DNA of 64,000 bases, from the NCBI GenBank assembly GCA_041662605.1, contig JBAZSD010000003.1:241575-305574 (forward strand), written 5' to 3'. How positions within the stretch are numbered: position 1 is the first letter of the stretch; each line of letters opens with the position of its first letter. The notes under the pieces were generated by a model. That model was not told the origin of the DNA. It did no database searches and saw only the letters and a list, made by a program, of their open reading frames with translations. Below are positions 19,009 to 28,711 of the stretch, one piece after another. Position numbers and translations under genes: made by a program. Source of the DNA: Desulfomonilaceae bacterium. Lineage in GTDB: Bacteria; Desulfobacterota; Desulfomonilia; Desulfomonilales; Desulfomonilaceae.

Positions 19009-19691
19009 TGAAGCTCCTCTATTTTGCCGGCGCTGAGGGCTACCCGTCTGTCCATAACCCTTGCGAGTGATTCTTTATGTGTGACCACAATCAAGGACGT
19101 TTTTCTCTCAAAGTTGAGGTTCCTTAATAAACTTTCAATTTCCGCTCCGGTTTCCAAGTCAAGGTTTCCGGTTGGTTCATCGGCGAGTATGACGTCAGGA
19201 TTCATCACTAAAGCTCTAGCGATAGCTACGCGTTGCTGTTCGCCACCCGAAAGTTCACCTGGTCGGTGACTGAATCTATCGCCGAGGCCTACCTCATTGA
19301 GGAGCCTTTCCGACTTCCGACGTAACTCCTTCATATCCTCACCGGCTATCAGCCCTGGCATCAACACATTTTCCAAAGCCGTAAACTCTGGTAACAACTG
19401 GAAAAATTGAAAAACGAAACCAATGCGCTTATTCCTGATCTTCGCCCTCTCCACTTCCCCCAGTTCCCGAACATTTACACCATCGAGGAAAATTGTTCCC
19501 GAGGTAGGTTCATCAAGCAAACCAAGGACGTGTAATAACGTGCTTTTCCCGACCCCTGAAGGACCTGTTACAGCTACACTTTCTCCATGACGGACTAATA
19601 AAGTGACACCCCTTAGGACTTCCAGTTCCCTTACAGGGTGATAATAAGTCTTTCGTAGATCTGAAACCTGGTAGATGTACTCGTCATTCAT
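19005..19691 (-). CDS. lolD: Lipoprotein-releasing ABC transporter ATPase
   Basis: 228 residues from the ATG at 19691 (MNDEYIYQVSDLRKTYYHP), which overlaps the lolC stop by 8 bases; an upstream in-frame start would overlap more and adds residues unlike the family. Walker A GPSGVGKST, signature LSGGEQQRVAIARALV, Walker B VILADEPTGNLD, H-loop VVTHKESLA. It powers release of outer-membrane lipoproteins to LolA together with the permease just upstream. Confidence 0.95.
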   Translation of the reverse strand: MNDEYIYQVSDLRKTYYHPVRELEVLRGVTLLVRHGESVAVTGPSGVGKSTLLHVLGLLDEPTSGTIFLDGVNVRELGEVERAKIRNKRIGFVFQFFQLLPEFTALENVLMPGLIAGEDMKELRRKSERLLNEVGLGDRFSHRPGELSGGEQQRVAIARALVMNPDVILADEPTGNLDLETGAEIESLLRNLNFERKTSLIVVTHKESLARVMDRRVALSAGKIEELQ

Positions 19692-20919
19692 ACCTGAGCG
19701 CCTCCGCCGGTTCCAGACGAGCCGCTCTGTATGATGGGTATAACGTAGCAAGAAAGCAAATCGTCAAGGCTACGATGCAAATGGTTAGGACATCCGAGGT
19801 TGATATTGCTATGGGAAGCGTGGAGATAGTGTAAATTTCCTCAGGTAGTTCGATAAATGGATATTTTGCCAGCAAAGCCCCGCCGCCGAGTCCGGCGATT
19901 GCTCCCAGAAATGTTCCAGTAGCGCCTACTATCATGCCCTGAACGACAAATATACGCATGATGCGATCTGACGTAGCTCCGAGTGATTTTAATACGGCTA
20001 TATCTCGACTCTTTTCCATCACCAACATTATAAGGGAAATAATGATATTGAATGCTGCGACCAGAACAATAAAGGTAAGAATAATAAACATGGCGATTTT
20101 TTCCAGCTTCAAGGCGCTGAATAAATTCCTGTACATGTCTCTCCAAGTTCTGGTCCAGTAAGGAGCCCCGAGGACAGACTCAATCCTGGAGGCTATTTTC
20201 GGAGCGTCATAAATGTTTTTGAGATTGACCTCAATTCCAGTAACGCCTGAACCCATTTCGAAAAATTTTTGAGCTTCAGCAAGGTCCATATAGACCAGGT
20301 TGGAATCAAACTCGTACATTCCTGACTTGAAAATTCCGACGACTCTAAAGTTTTGCACTCTGGGGATGGCGCCTATCGGGGTCCTTTTCCCCTGTGGTGA
20401 TATTAGTTGAACGGAATCTCCAACCCTGAGGGAATTCGAAGTTGCAAGCTCTTTACCAATTATCACTCCGTTGATGTCTCCATCCGCAAGCCCTAGCCCT
20501 TTGAGCGAACCCTTTTCCATATACTTCGAGATCGAAATGACCTGCGGGGCCGATTTTGGATCAATTCCCCTGACAATGACTCCTCTTACCCTTCCTCTTG
20601 ATGAAAGCATTGCCTGACCATAAATATACGGAGTCACTGCGTTAATTCCATCTATGAGTTTGATTCTATCCATCACCTGAACCCAGTCCGTGATGGAGCG
20701 GGTTGAATTGTTCATAACAACTATATGGGAAACAGTACCAAGAATTTTATCTTTTAGATCCCGTTCAAATCCATTCATTACACCCAGAACTATTATAAGG
20801 GTCATGACACCCAACATGACCCCAAGCACGCCAAATGCGCTGATAACTGAGACGAAAGCTTGTTTGCGTTTGGCCCTTAAGTAACGAAGGCCTACCCTCA
20901 GCTCTAGTGGCAGCTTCAT
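19684..20919 (-). CDS. lolC: Lipoprotein-releasing ABC transporter permease (LolC/LolE type)
   Basis: 411 residues with four predicted membrane segments: one near the N-terminus (AFGVLGVMLGVMTLIIVLGV), a large periplasmic domain (about 50-270), and three at the C-terminus (IAMFIILTFIVLVAAFNIII and two more). The start LELRVGLRYLRAKRKQAFVSVISA is typical. Only one permease gene is present, so it probably forms a homodimer (LolF-like) rather than a LolC-LolE pair. It overlaps lysS by 4 bases. Confidence 0.93.
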   Translation of the reverse strand: MKLPLELRVGLRYLRAKRKQAFVSVISAFGVLGVMLGVMTLIIVLGVMNGFERDLKDKILGTVSHIVVMNNSTRSITDWVQVMDRIKLIDGINAVTPYIYGQAMLSSRGRVRGVIVRGIDPKSAPQVISISKYMEKGSLKGLGLADGDINGVIIGKELATSNSLRVGDSVQLISPQGKRTPIGAIPRVQNFRVVGIFKSGMYEFDSNLVYMDLAEAQKFFEMGSGVTGIEVNLKNIYDAPKIASRIESVLGAPYWTRTWRDMYRNLFSALKLEKIAMFIILTFIVLVAAFNIIISLIMLVMEKSRDIAVLKSLGATSDRIMRIFVVQGMIVGATGTFLGAIAGLGGGALLAKYPFIELPEEIYTISTLPIAISTSDVLTICIVALTICFLATLYPSYRAARLEPAEALRYE

Positions 20920-22427
20920 TCAAGCCCTTTTTCAGGTCTCATGTGGGGAAACAGTATAACCTCTCTAATAGACTGAGCGTTAGTCAACAACATCACCAGA
21001 CGGTCAATCCCCAGACCTTCACCTGCCGCAGGCGGCATGCCGTATTCCAGAGCGCGCAGAAAATCTTCATCAAGAAAGTGGGCTTCTTCATCACCCGCCT
21101 GGCGTGCTCTGACCTGTTCTTCGAACCGGTTTCTCTGGTCGACCGGATCAGTCAACTCAGTGAATGCGTTAGCCATTTCTCGGCCACATATATAGAGTTC
21201 AAACCTGTCAGTTACAGTAGGATCTTCTTCATTTCGCCTGGCAAGAGGCGAAACGTCCACCGGGTATCGATTCACAAATACCGGTCCCCAGAGTGTAGAT
21301 TCAACAACTTCGTCAAAAATGGCCATGAGGAGCTTTCCATAAGAATCCTCTTTGTTTACCGATATTCCCATCTCAACAGCCTTGATGAAAACCGTATTAC
21401 GGTCCTCAATCTCATCGGGACTCAGCACGCCGTTTTTAATCAGAGACTCTTTGACAGTAACCCGAGGCCAAGGGGGAGTCAGGTCAACCTCGCGTTCTCC
21501 ATAGTTGAACTTGTAAGAACCGACTGTGTCCAGCGCTAAATTAGCAAGCATTTCTTCGGTCAGGTTCATGAGATCTTCGTAAGTCTTGTAAGCAAGATAA
21601 AATTCCAGCATTGTAAATTCCGGGTTGTGCTGGGTTGAAATTCCCTCATTCCGGAAATTCCTGTTGATTTCAAACACCTTATCAAAACCGCCCACAAGAA
21701 GCCTCTTCAAATAGAGTTCAGGGGCTATTCTCAGATAAAGTCGACGATTTAGCGCATGATGAAACGTTTCAAATGGACGCGCGGTCGCCCCTCCTGGAAT
21801 TGTCTGCATCATAGGGGTTTCAACTTCGAGAAACCCTCGTTTAGTCAAGAAGTTCCTAAGATAGGAAATCACCCGACTACGTGTAAAAACTATGTCTCGG
21901 GATGACTTGTTTACCATCAGGTCGAGATATCGTTGCCTGTATCTGGTCTCCACATCAGACAGACCGTGCCATTTTTCCGGAAGCGGCCTGAGTGACTTGG
22001 TCAAAAGAATTAACCGTTTTACCACCAGGCTTAGTTCGCCGGTCTTGGTTTTGAAAGGCGAACCTGTGACACCTATAATGTCTCCTATGTCAAGTTTCTT
22101 TGCCTGCTTATATTCCTCAACCCCTATGATATCCCTGCCTAAATAGATCTGGAAATCACCTGTCACATCTTGAATGCGCATAAATGCGGCTTTTCCTAAA
22201 TTGCGAATGGCCATGATGCGTCCGGCCAAGCCCAAGGTATCACTGATCTCTTCGGATTCATCAATTTCCGAGTATTTTGCCCTGAGTTCAGATGAATACA
22301 CATCAGGGGTAAATCCAATGGCGTAAGGTTGGATACCAGATTCTTCCAGTTCTTCAAGTTTTTTGAGGCGAACATCTATTAAAGAAGAGGGAGAGAGTTT
22401 TTCTGACTTCGACGAAGGTTCCGACAC
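20916..22427 (-). CDS. lysS: Lysyl-tRNA synthetase, class II
   Basis: 503 residues: an N-terminal OB-fold anticodon-binding domain (LAGRIMAIRNLGKAAFMRI) and a class II catalytic domain with motif 1 near FLTKRGFLEVETPMM, motif 2 FEINRNFRNEGISTQHNPEF and motif 3 GLGIDRLVMLL. It charges tRNA-Lys. It is the first gene of the lipid A/outer-membrane run, and its stop overlaps the lolC start (ATGA), a coupling seen in several Desulfobacterota and related genomes. Confidence 0.97.
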   Translation of the reverse strand: MSEPSSKSEKLSPSSLIDVRLKKLEELEESGIQPYAIGFTPDVYSSELRAKYSEIDESEEISDTLGLAGRIMAIRNLGKAAFMRIQDVTGDFQIYLGRDIIGVEEYKQAKKLDIGDIIGVTGSPFKTKTGELSLVVKRLILLTKSLRPLPEKWHGLSDVETRYRQRYLDLMVNKSSRDIVFTRSRVISYLRNFLTKRGFLEVETPMMQTIPGGATARPFETFHHALNRRLYLRIAPELYLKRLLVGGFDKVFEINRNFRNEGISTQHNPEFTMLEFYLAYKTYEDLMNLTEEMLANLALDTVGSYKFNYGEREVDLTPPWPRVTVKESLIKNGVLSPDEIEDRNTVFIKAVEMGISVNKEDSYGKLLMAIFDEVVESTLWGPVFVNRYPVDVSPLARRNEEDPTVTDRFELYICGREMANAFTELTDPVDQRNRFEEQVRARQAGDEEAHFLDEDFLRALEYGMPPAAGEGLGIDRLVMLLTNAQSIREVILFPHMRPEKGLE

Positions 22428-22470
22428 CTGGAAGTTTCTCCTGGGGGCTTTCGTGATATTTGACCGGCGT

Positions 22471-22497
22471 TGTATACTTTTGTTAGGAAAATGTCAA
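22471..22497 (-). promoter_or_regulatory. Candidate promoter of the lysS to heptosyltransferase operon
   Basis: On the minus strand, a perfect TTGACA (22497-22492) and TATACA (22476-22471) are separated by 15 bases, shorter than ideal. They lie about 45 bases before the lysS start, and no other promoter-like site is obvious upstream. Confidence 0.4.
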
Positions 22498-22654
22498 GAT
22501 TAGGCGTTCTTAGCCTAACGAATCCCCAATCCAATAAACTGATTTTATGACGCTTTTGCTCGCATCGACTTGATCGAGTTATGACGCGACAAAGACGCTT
22601 AAATTCTCATCAGTTTCAGAACAGCCAGATATTTTTCAGATCATTTGTCAAATC

Positions 22655-23731
22655 TCAAATCCACTTTTTGCGTCTAAAAGCAATTAGCATGGTGATTGCA
22701 GTAAAAGAGGCTATGGCAATTACCATTGGATATCCATACGTCCAATCGAGTTCCGGCATATACTTGAAATTCATGCCATACCAACCGCAGAGGAACGTGA
22801 GAGGAATAAATATGGTAGCGATGATAGTCAGGACCTTCATCGTCTCATTCAGTCGATTACTTACGGCCGACAAATAGATGTCCAGCATTCCGGATATGAT
22901 GTCTCTGAAAGTCTCTACGGTGTCTACCGCATGAATGGCGTGATCCAGAACGTCCCTGAGATAGGGCTTGGTTGAATCTTTGACATAAGACAAGTCACCG
23001 GCGATCATTCGATTTGATATTTCTCTTAACGGCCAAACGGATTTTCTAAGAAACAGCAAATCCGTTTTCAACTGGTGGATGGATTCAAGAGTCGAGGTCG
23101 AGGGCCCTTTCACAACCACATGCTCGATAATCTCCATTCTCTCAGCAATATTTTCCAGGATATCGAAGTAGTTGTCTACGATCAAATCGACCACGCTATA
23201 CAACAGATAATCCACTCCGCTGTTTCTTATCCGGCTTGTGGAGAGTTCCATCCTTTTTTTGATCGGTTGGAACAAGAGATCGCTCCGCTCCCGGAATGTG
23301 ATTAAAAAATTAGCGCCCAGCACAAGTGAGATTTGCTCGGGAAAAAGTCGCATAGTGGTCTGGTGTATACCCAGCGCTCGAATTATTATAAATATGTGGT
23401 CGGAAAATTCCTCCAGTTTGGGTCTGTGACTGGTATCAACTATGTCTTCTAGAGCCAGGTTACTGATGCCGAACACCGAACCGATGCTATTTATCATTTC
23501 AACATCATGGAGGCCTTCTACATTCAACCACATCGAGGAAGAAGCGCCCGGTGGATGGGAGGCAAAAAAACTCCTAATATCACCTTGAACTTCGACTTGC
23601 TGAATTTCTGTCGGAGAATAAATTACACATTCGATTCTGGTCTTTTGTGAGTGGACGTCTCCAACATGAACCAGAGTTCCGGGGGCTTTGCCGCTTTTTT
23701 GCGACCTCTTTTTTGTCCATACTGAAGTCAT
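22655..23731 (-). CDS. corA: Magnesium/cobalt transporter CorA
   Basis: 358 residues: a large cytoplasmic N-terminal domain, then two C-terminal transmembrane helices. The signature loop CGWYGMNFKYMPEL contains the GMN motif after TM1 (VLTIIATIFIPLTFL), and the protein ends with a basic tail (AFRRKKWI). It forms a pentameric Mg2+ channel in the inner membrane. It is transcribed alone, divergent from the DUF362 gene. Confidence 0.94.
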   Translation of the reverse strand: MTSVWTKKRSQKSGKAPGTLVHVGDVHSQKTRIECVIYSPTEIQQVEVQGDIRSFFASHPPGASSSMWLNVEGLHDVEMINSIGSVFGISNLALEDIVDTSHRPKLEEFSDHIFIIIRALGIHQTTMRLFPEQISLVLGANFLITFRERSDLLFQPIKKRMELSTSRIRNSGVDYLLYSVVDLIVDNYFDILENIAERMEIIEHVVVKGPSTSTLESIHQLKTDLLFLRKSVWPLREISNRMIAGDLSYVKDSTKPYLRDVLDHAIHAVDTVETFRDIISGMLDIYLSAVSNRLNETMKVLTIIATIFIPLTFLCGWYGMNFKYMPELDWTYGYPMVIAIASFTAITMLIAFRRKKWI

Positions 23732-23948
23732 TTGAGGCGCTCCGATTGGTTTTTTCCGGGTGACAATCGTAAACTTGCAATTATCTTTAGTCGTCAGGCG
23801 ACCAAAGGTTACTGACGTAAATATTACCGCGACCGCTACTTTCGCTTTTACTATGTGCTATCATTTCGTTGATCGGTCCAAAATAATTAACGATTCTTAT
23901 CCATGAAGAATCTCTGAAATCAAGTTTATTCTTTTAAGGAGACTGGAA

Positions 23949-25067
23949 ATGACTTCACAAGTTTACATGATAGATCTGTCAGCGTCATGGAAGAAAAGTA
24001 TGCCGGCCAAAGTCACAGATCTGTTCAACTCCCTGGCTCCAGGCGAAATCTTCAAATCCAGGGACCTTGTAGCCATTAAGATTCATTTTGGAGAGGCTGG
24101 AAATACGGCTCATATCAGGCCTCAGTTTGTGCGTCGTGTAGTTGACACGCTGAAGGATTTAGGGGCCAAGCCTTTCTTAACCGATACAAACACACTGTAC
24201 GTCGGATCTCGTATTGAAGCGTGGTCTCACCTCTGTACCGCGTATGACAATGGTTTCACACGGGAGGTGACAGGAGCGCCAGTGATCATAGCCGATGGGC
24301 TTCGTGGAAATAGCGACGTTACCGTTGATCTTGGAGGCGCTCACATTGAACATGCGCATGTAGGAGCCGACATTCACTATGCCGACGGATTGGTTGTAAT
24401 GACTCACTTCAAGGGCCATGAACTTTCAGGTTTCGGTGGAACGATTAAGAACGTCGGGATGGGTTGCGCATCGAGAAAAGGTAAATTGGATCAACATTCA
24501 AATATTTCCCCGAAAGTGAATGCAAAAAAGTGTGTTGGTTGCGGCGAATGTGAGGTCTGGTGCCGTGGACGGGCGATAACCCTGTCTGGAGAAAAAGGAA
24601 CTCGCAAGGCGCATATTGACCCCGAGCGATGCGTAGGATGCGCAGAATGCATTTTAACCTGCCGTCAAGGCGCTATTTCAATCCAGTGGAACGAATCCAT
24701 CCCGATTTTTATGGAAAAAATGGTCGAGTACGCCAAAGCTGTTTTAAGTCAAAAACAGGGGAAAGCCATTTTTATCTCCTTTGTAACTGATGTCTCCCCT
24801 TTGTGTGATTGCACACCTTTTTCCGACAGGGCAATCGTGCCTGGAATCGGAATTCTCGCATCGTTGGATTCGGTCGCGATTGACCAGGCGGCAGCGGATC
24901 TGGTTAACCAAGCCCCAGGTAATCCTTTGTCAGCATTGGAAAAGGCCTTGGAACCTGGAGCAGACAAGTTTAGAGCCCTATTCCCGGACATCGACTGGGG
25001 CCACCAACTGGAATATGCGGAGAAGATTGGTCTCGGGTCCAGAAAATATGAGCTGATCAAACTTTAA
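23949..25067 (+). CDS. DUF362 protein with two [4Fe-4S] ferredoxin sites
   Basis: 372 residues from an ATG behind AAGGAG (23936-23941). The N-terminal part is the DUF362 domain (VAIKIHFGEAGNTAHIRP, MTHFKGHELSGFGGTIKNVGMG); inserted near 195-250 are two cluster motifs, CVGCGECEVWC and CVGCAECILTC. DUF362 Fe-S proteins are common in strict anaerobes and are of unknown enzymatic role, perhaps electron transfer to a redox partner. Single gene, divergent from corA. Confidence 0.88.
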   Translation: MTSQVYMIDLSASWKKSMPAKVTDLFNSLAPGEIFKSRDLVAIKIHFGEAGNTAHIRPQFVRRVVDTLKDLGAKPFLTDTNTLYVGSRIEAWSHLCTAYDNGFTREVTGAPVIIADGLRGNSDVTVDLGGAHIEHAHVGADIHYADGLVVMTHFKGHELSGFGGTIKNVGMGCASRKGKLDQHSNISPKVNAKKCVGCGECEVWCRGRAITLSGEKGTRKAHIDPERCVGCAECILTCRQGAISIQWNESIPIFMEKMVEYAKAVLSQKQGKAIFISFVTDVSPLCDCTPFSDRAIVPGIGILASLDSVAIDQAAADLVNQAPGNPLSALEKALEPGADKFRALFPDIDWGHQLEYAEKIGLGSRKYELIKL

Positions 25068-25284
25068 TAGAATAGCTGACAGAAGCGCACAATTAATTAT
25101 TTGTTGTGAGCTGTTGAACTCGACTTTTTGCCGGTGATAGCCTGGAGTTGCAACCCGAACCTAACAAGCCACGTTGACAGAGTGGTTGTAATATTGTAAA
25201 ATATTTATATTGATGGATAAGTGTATAATCTTGAATATCGGGATAACATTATTGAACCGTTGACATAGCGTCAGGAGAAATGAA

Positions 25285-26091
25285 ATGCCAAAAATAGCGT
25301 TGATCCTAACATTTGTATTGCTAACGCCAGTCTTGTGCTTTGCTCAAGGAGTTCTGGATTCGGTGTTGGGGCCTGGAGGTCTTGGTGTTTGGGGTGGAGG
25401 CGGTTCGAATCAATTTAACTATCAGCAATTTCAGGGCCAAACGGCAAGCCCGGAGTCTCAACCGGGATATCAACAGGGAGCTAATCCTTACTCTCAACCG
25501 GCCCCAGGTTACGGAGCGCCCCAAGGGTATGCGGCCCCTGGCTACGCCGGCCCTCCGCCGGCTAACCCAAATTATAGTCAACAAGGCGTATATTCTGACT
25601 GGCAAAATTATCAGCAGCCCCAATCTGCCCCACAGGGACCACCTCCTGTCAGTTATGCCGCTCCTCCCTCGCAGCAGGCGCCTCAACCAGCTCAGGCTCC
25701 TTTGGCCCAAGCCGGTCAGGGCCAATTGCGTCCGGGTCAGTATTCACAATCCCAGCAGCCTCCTTTGTTCGATGACAATTTGCCCTCGGGAGCAGTGAGG
25801 ATTACGACTCAAACCCCTGATGGCACAACGGTTCAGTATTACCCTCCCCAAGGAGAAAACCTGGACGAACAGGCTGTATCGGGTAGACAGACCAGGGTTC
25901 GTCGCGGCCAATCCCAGCCTAAACAGGCCGGAACCAAGAAGCAGATTCAAGCTCCACAATCCGCGGCTACACAAGGCTCAGGGACCTCTATAGCGATGCC
26001 ACGTCCCGTGGAGATTCCGCAGGGACAAGATCCTCGTTCCGGCTGGAATTCATTCAAAGGTGGCGCTCCTGTAGCTCCGCCGGCTCAATGA
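25285..26091 (+). CDS. Secreted Pro/Gln/Gly-rich low-complexity protein
   Basis: 268 residues. A clear signal peptide (KIALILTFVLLTPVLCFA, cleavage near 20) is followed by a low-complexity region about 45-165 rich in Pro, Gln, Gly, Ala and Tyr, then a more ordered piece, DNLPSGAVRITTQTPDGTTV, and a basic, glutamine-rich tail. I recognise no domain. It is probably an exported or cell-surface, intrinsically disordered protein. It stands alone between DUF362 and purF and is closed by a strong terminator. Confidence 0.7.
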   Translation: MPKIALILTFVLLTPVLCFAQGVLDSVLGPGGLGVWGGGGSNQFNYQQFQGQTASPESQPGYQQGANPYSQPAPGYGAPQGYAAPGYAGPPPANPNYSQQGVYSDWQNYQQPQSAPQGPPPVSYAAPPSQQAPQPAQAPLAQAGQGQLRPGQYSQSQQPPLFDDNLPSGAVRITTQTPDGTTVQYYPPQGENLDEQAVSGRQTRVRRGQSQPKQAGTKKQIQAPQSAATQGSGTSIAMPRPVEIPQGQDPRSGWNSFKGGAPVAPPAQ

Positions 26092-26186
26092 GCGGAATTT
26101 TGGCAAAGAAACTATTGAATTTCGTGACCGAATTTCCAAATCAAAAATATTGTTAGGTTTTCCCTAAGAAAATTGCTGTGATGCCG

Positions 26187-26220
26187 AAGAGAGGCCTTAT
26201 GACCAACTAAGGCCTCTCTT
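26187..26220 (+). terminator. Rho-independent terminator after the Pro/Gln-rich gene
   Basis: A perfect 13-bp stem (AAGAGAGGCCTTA and TAAGGCCTCTCTT) with an 8-base loop, ending in a short T run. It lies 96 bases after the stop at 26091 and separates that gene from purF. Confidence 0.8.
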
Positions 26221-26343
26221 TGCGCGCAGTGAGTTCAATTGGCGTTGAACGAAATGTAGCCACGGTTGACGGTTACTCGAAGCTGCTGTAACTTTACGCG
26301 TGGAACGTTTGGATATGGTTATGATCTCTTGGGAGTTTTATTC

Positions 26344-27768
26344 ATGTTTGATACGCCCTCCAAAAAAGAGGCCTGCGGTATATTTGGTATATATGGGGTT
26401 GATGATCCCGCCAAACACATTTATCTCGGTTTGTACGCATTACAACACAGAGGTCAGGAATCCGCCGGAATTATAGTTTCGGACGGTATCACGGTTTCTT
26501 CGCAAAAAGGAATGGGATTGGTCCCAGATGTTTTTAAGGATGGTACCCTTGAAGACATGAAGGGGCACATGGGCATCGGACATGTCCGATACTCTACTAC
26601 CGGCAGTTCCATGTTGAGAAACGCACAACCTTTTCTGGTTGAGCAGATCGACCGATTCTTTGCGCTTGGACACAATGGAAATATTGTAAACATAGCCAAG
26701 TTGAGACGTAAACTGGAATCCGCCGGCGCAATATTTCAGACCTCGACAGATTCAGAATTGATAGCCCACCTCATTTTGCACAAGAAGGGATCCCTGGAAG
26801 AAAGACTTCTGAAGGTTTTCCAGGAACTCAAGGGAGCATGGTCACTGGTTTTCCTGAGTTCTGAGGGTATATACGCCGCCCGTGATCCTTATGGCTTTAG
26901 ACCGCTTTGCATTGGCCGTAAAGGTGACGCTATCGTCTTTGCGTCAGAAACGTGCGCTCTGGATATCATTGAAGCTGACTACGTCAGGGATGTAGAACCG
27001 GGTGAAATAGTTATAGCCGACAAGAATGGGTTACGCTCGTTGAGGGTACCGCAACGAAAAAACCTTGCGATGTGTATCTTTGAATACATCTATTTTTCCA
27101 GGCCCGACTCCTCGATTTTTGGACATGGCGTCTATCAAATCAGAAAATCTCTTGGTGTTCAGGTAGCTCTTGAGAGCCCCGTTCCGCAAGCGGACTTTGT
27201 TGCCCCCATGCCAGCTTCAGGCAATTACGCGGCCCTCGGTTATTCTCAGGGGAGTGGTCTGCCGTTCGAATATGGCGTCATCCGAAACCATTATGTCGGA
27301 CGTACTTTCATCCAACCCTCACCCGCTATTAGGAATCTTGGGGTGAGGCTAAAATTAAACCCTGTACGTGAAATACTTAAAGATAAGAGTGTAGTTGTGG
27401 TTGATGATTCAATTGTACGTGGCACCACCAGTAAACTGCGCACAAGGGCTCTGAGGGAAGCCGGAGCCAAGGAAATCCACATGAGAATCAGTTGTCCTCC
27501 GATCCGTTTCCCCTGTTTTTTCGGTATTGATTTTTCGAGCAAAGGAGAACTCATTGCTTGTTCAAAATCGGTTCAGCAGATTTGCGACTTTATAGAAGCG
27601 GATTCTTTGGCTTATCTGAGCCTTGAAGGTATGTTACGAGCCATGCCAATCCAGGCTAAAGATTTCTGCACTGCCTGTTTTACGGGAAAATACCCTATCC
27701 AAATCACCGATGACTCAACCAAGCATTGTCTCGAAACTAATATTGGGACGCCAAATGTTTGGCCATAG
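26344..27768 (+). CDS. purF: Amidophosphoribosyltransferase
   Basis: 474 residues from the ATG at 26344 (behind GGGAG); an upstream in-frame codon at 26266 would add 26 residues foreign to the family. Cys11 (KKEACGIFG) is the N-terminal nucleophile exposed after removal of a 10-residue propeptide. The PRPP-binding motif is VVVVDDSIVRGTTS. Cysteines in LAMCIFEYIYF, SCPPIRFPCFFG and DFCTACFTG match the [4Fe-4S]-binding Bacillus-type enzyme. It catalyses the first step of purine synthesis. No other pur genes are nearby. Confidence 0.96.
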   Translation: MFDTPSKKEACGIFGIYGVDDPAKHIYLGLYALQHRGQESAGIIVSDGITVSSQKGMGLVPDVFKDGTLEDMKGHMGIGHVRYSTTGSSMLRNAQPFLVEQIDRFFALGHNGNIVNIAKLRRKLESAGAIFQTSTDSELIAHLILHKKGSLEERLLKVFQELKGAWSLVFLSSEGIYAARDPYGFRPLCIGRKGDAIVFASETCALDIIEADYVRDVEPGEIVIADKNGLRSLRVPQRKNLAMCIFEYIYFSRPDSSIFGHGVYQIRKSLGVQVALESPVPQADFVAPMPASGNYAALGYSQGSGLPFEYGVIRNHYVGRTFIQPSPAIRNLGVRLKLNPVREILKDKSVVVVDDSIVRGTTSKLRTRALREAGAKEIHMRISCPPIRFPCFFGIDFSSKGELIACSKSVQQICDFIEADSLAYLSLEGMLRAMPIQAKDFCTACFTGKYPIQITDDSTKHCLETNIGTPNVWP

Positions 27769-27782
27769 TTGAATCAAGCTTT

Positions 27783-28457
27783 TTAAAGACCAAGAAGTCT
27801 TTCGGCAACCACAAGGTCCTGGGGACTGGTTATTTTAATATTATATTTGCTGTCGGGCACAATCGCGACCTTGAATCCCATACGTTCAACCAACGATGAG
27901 TCGTCAGTGCCGATGAACCCTTCGGAAAGGGCTTTCTCGTGAGCCTCAATTATCAGTGACGTCCGAAACGTCTGGGGAGTATGGGCAAGCCACAAATTTT
28001 CTCTCGGCATTGTTCCTACTATAAAATCGTCTGCTGTTTTAACGGTATCCGTAACTTCGCAAGCTGCTATCGCAGCGCCATAAGAATCCGCTTTCTCAAA
28101 GGATTCGGAAATTATGTCCGGATTCACTAAAGGTCGAACAGCGTCGTGTATTAGCGCCAGATCGCTATGTGAAGCGATTCTCAAACCGTTTAGCACTGAC
28201 TCTTGTCTCGTGCGCCCCCCTCGAGTGATTTCACTGACCTTGGAAAAATTGTTCGCCTCAACTATTTCTGACTGACAGAATTCAATTTGGTCCGCCGGAG
28301 TGGTTAGGATTATGAAGTCTACATCGCGATGTTCTTGAAAAATTCTCAAAGTTCTTACAAGAATAGGCAGTCCGCCGAGAAGAAGATATTGTTTCGGGAT
28401 CTCGGATCCCATTCTCGCTCCAATTCCTCCAGATGTGATCACAGCAGCGCGTAACAT
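27783..28457 (-). CDS. ispD: 2-C-methyl-D-erythritol 4-phosphate cytidylyltransferase
   Basis: 224 residues. The nucleotidyltransferase signature ITSGGIGARMGSEIPKQYL is at the N-terminus, with TRGGRTRQESVLNGL, LIHDAVRPLVN and a C-terminal GTDDSSLVERMG and NIKITSPQDLVVAERLL. It forms CDP-methylerythritol in the non-mevalonate isoprenoid pathway. IspF is not fused. It is convergent with purF, 14 bases apart. Confidence 0.95.
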   Translation of the reverse strand: MLRAAVITSGGIGARMGSEIPKQYLLLGGLPILVRTLRIFQEHRDVDFIILTTPADQIEFCQSEIVEANNFSKVSEITRGGRTRQESVLNGLRIASHSDLALIHDAVRPLVNPDIISESFEKADSYGAAIAACEVTDTVKTADDFIVGTMPRENLWLAHTPQTFRTSLIIEAHEKALSEGFIGTDDSSLVERMGFKVAIVPDSKYNIKITSPQDLVVAERLLGL

Positions 28458-28588
28458 TGTGACCTTAGGGCTTCATGTAATGTTTATTGTGATTAGACTT
28501 ATTTTATACAGCCGAATTAGGCTCAGGGTCAATCAATGTCTTCAAAAGCCGACTCTGTTACGCTGCGGCGCTAAAAAGGAGCCGGACA

Positions 28589-28711
28589 TTGCGTAAAAAC
28601 TATAAGCTGGATTTTGGTGAGTCATGCTATAGATTCGAACCGGCGAACGTTTCTTCCATGGAATCATATAGCGGAAGCGCCGAGAGGAGACCAAGTGGAA
28701 TCAGAAATTGA
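28589..28711 (+). CDS. Possible 40-residue peptide
   Basis: A short frame from TTG at 28589 (MRKNYKLDFGESCYRFEPAN) preceded by AAAAAGGAG at suitable spacing, ending in TGA at 28709. It overlaps the GTG start proposed for the next gene, which would fit translational coupling. There is no recognisable family, and it could be part of a leader region. Confidence 0.3.
   Translation: MRKNYKLDFGESCYRFEPANVSSMESYSGSAERRPSGIRN

Noticed and set aside
25321..25974. Minus- and plus-frame alternatives inside the Pro/Gln-rich gene
   Set aside because: Low-complexity coding DNA leaves other frames open; only the 25285-26091 frame has a signal peptide and a good start.
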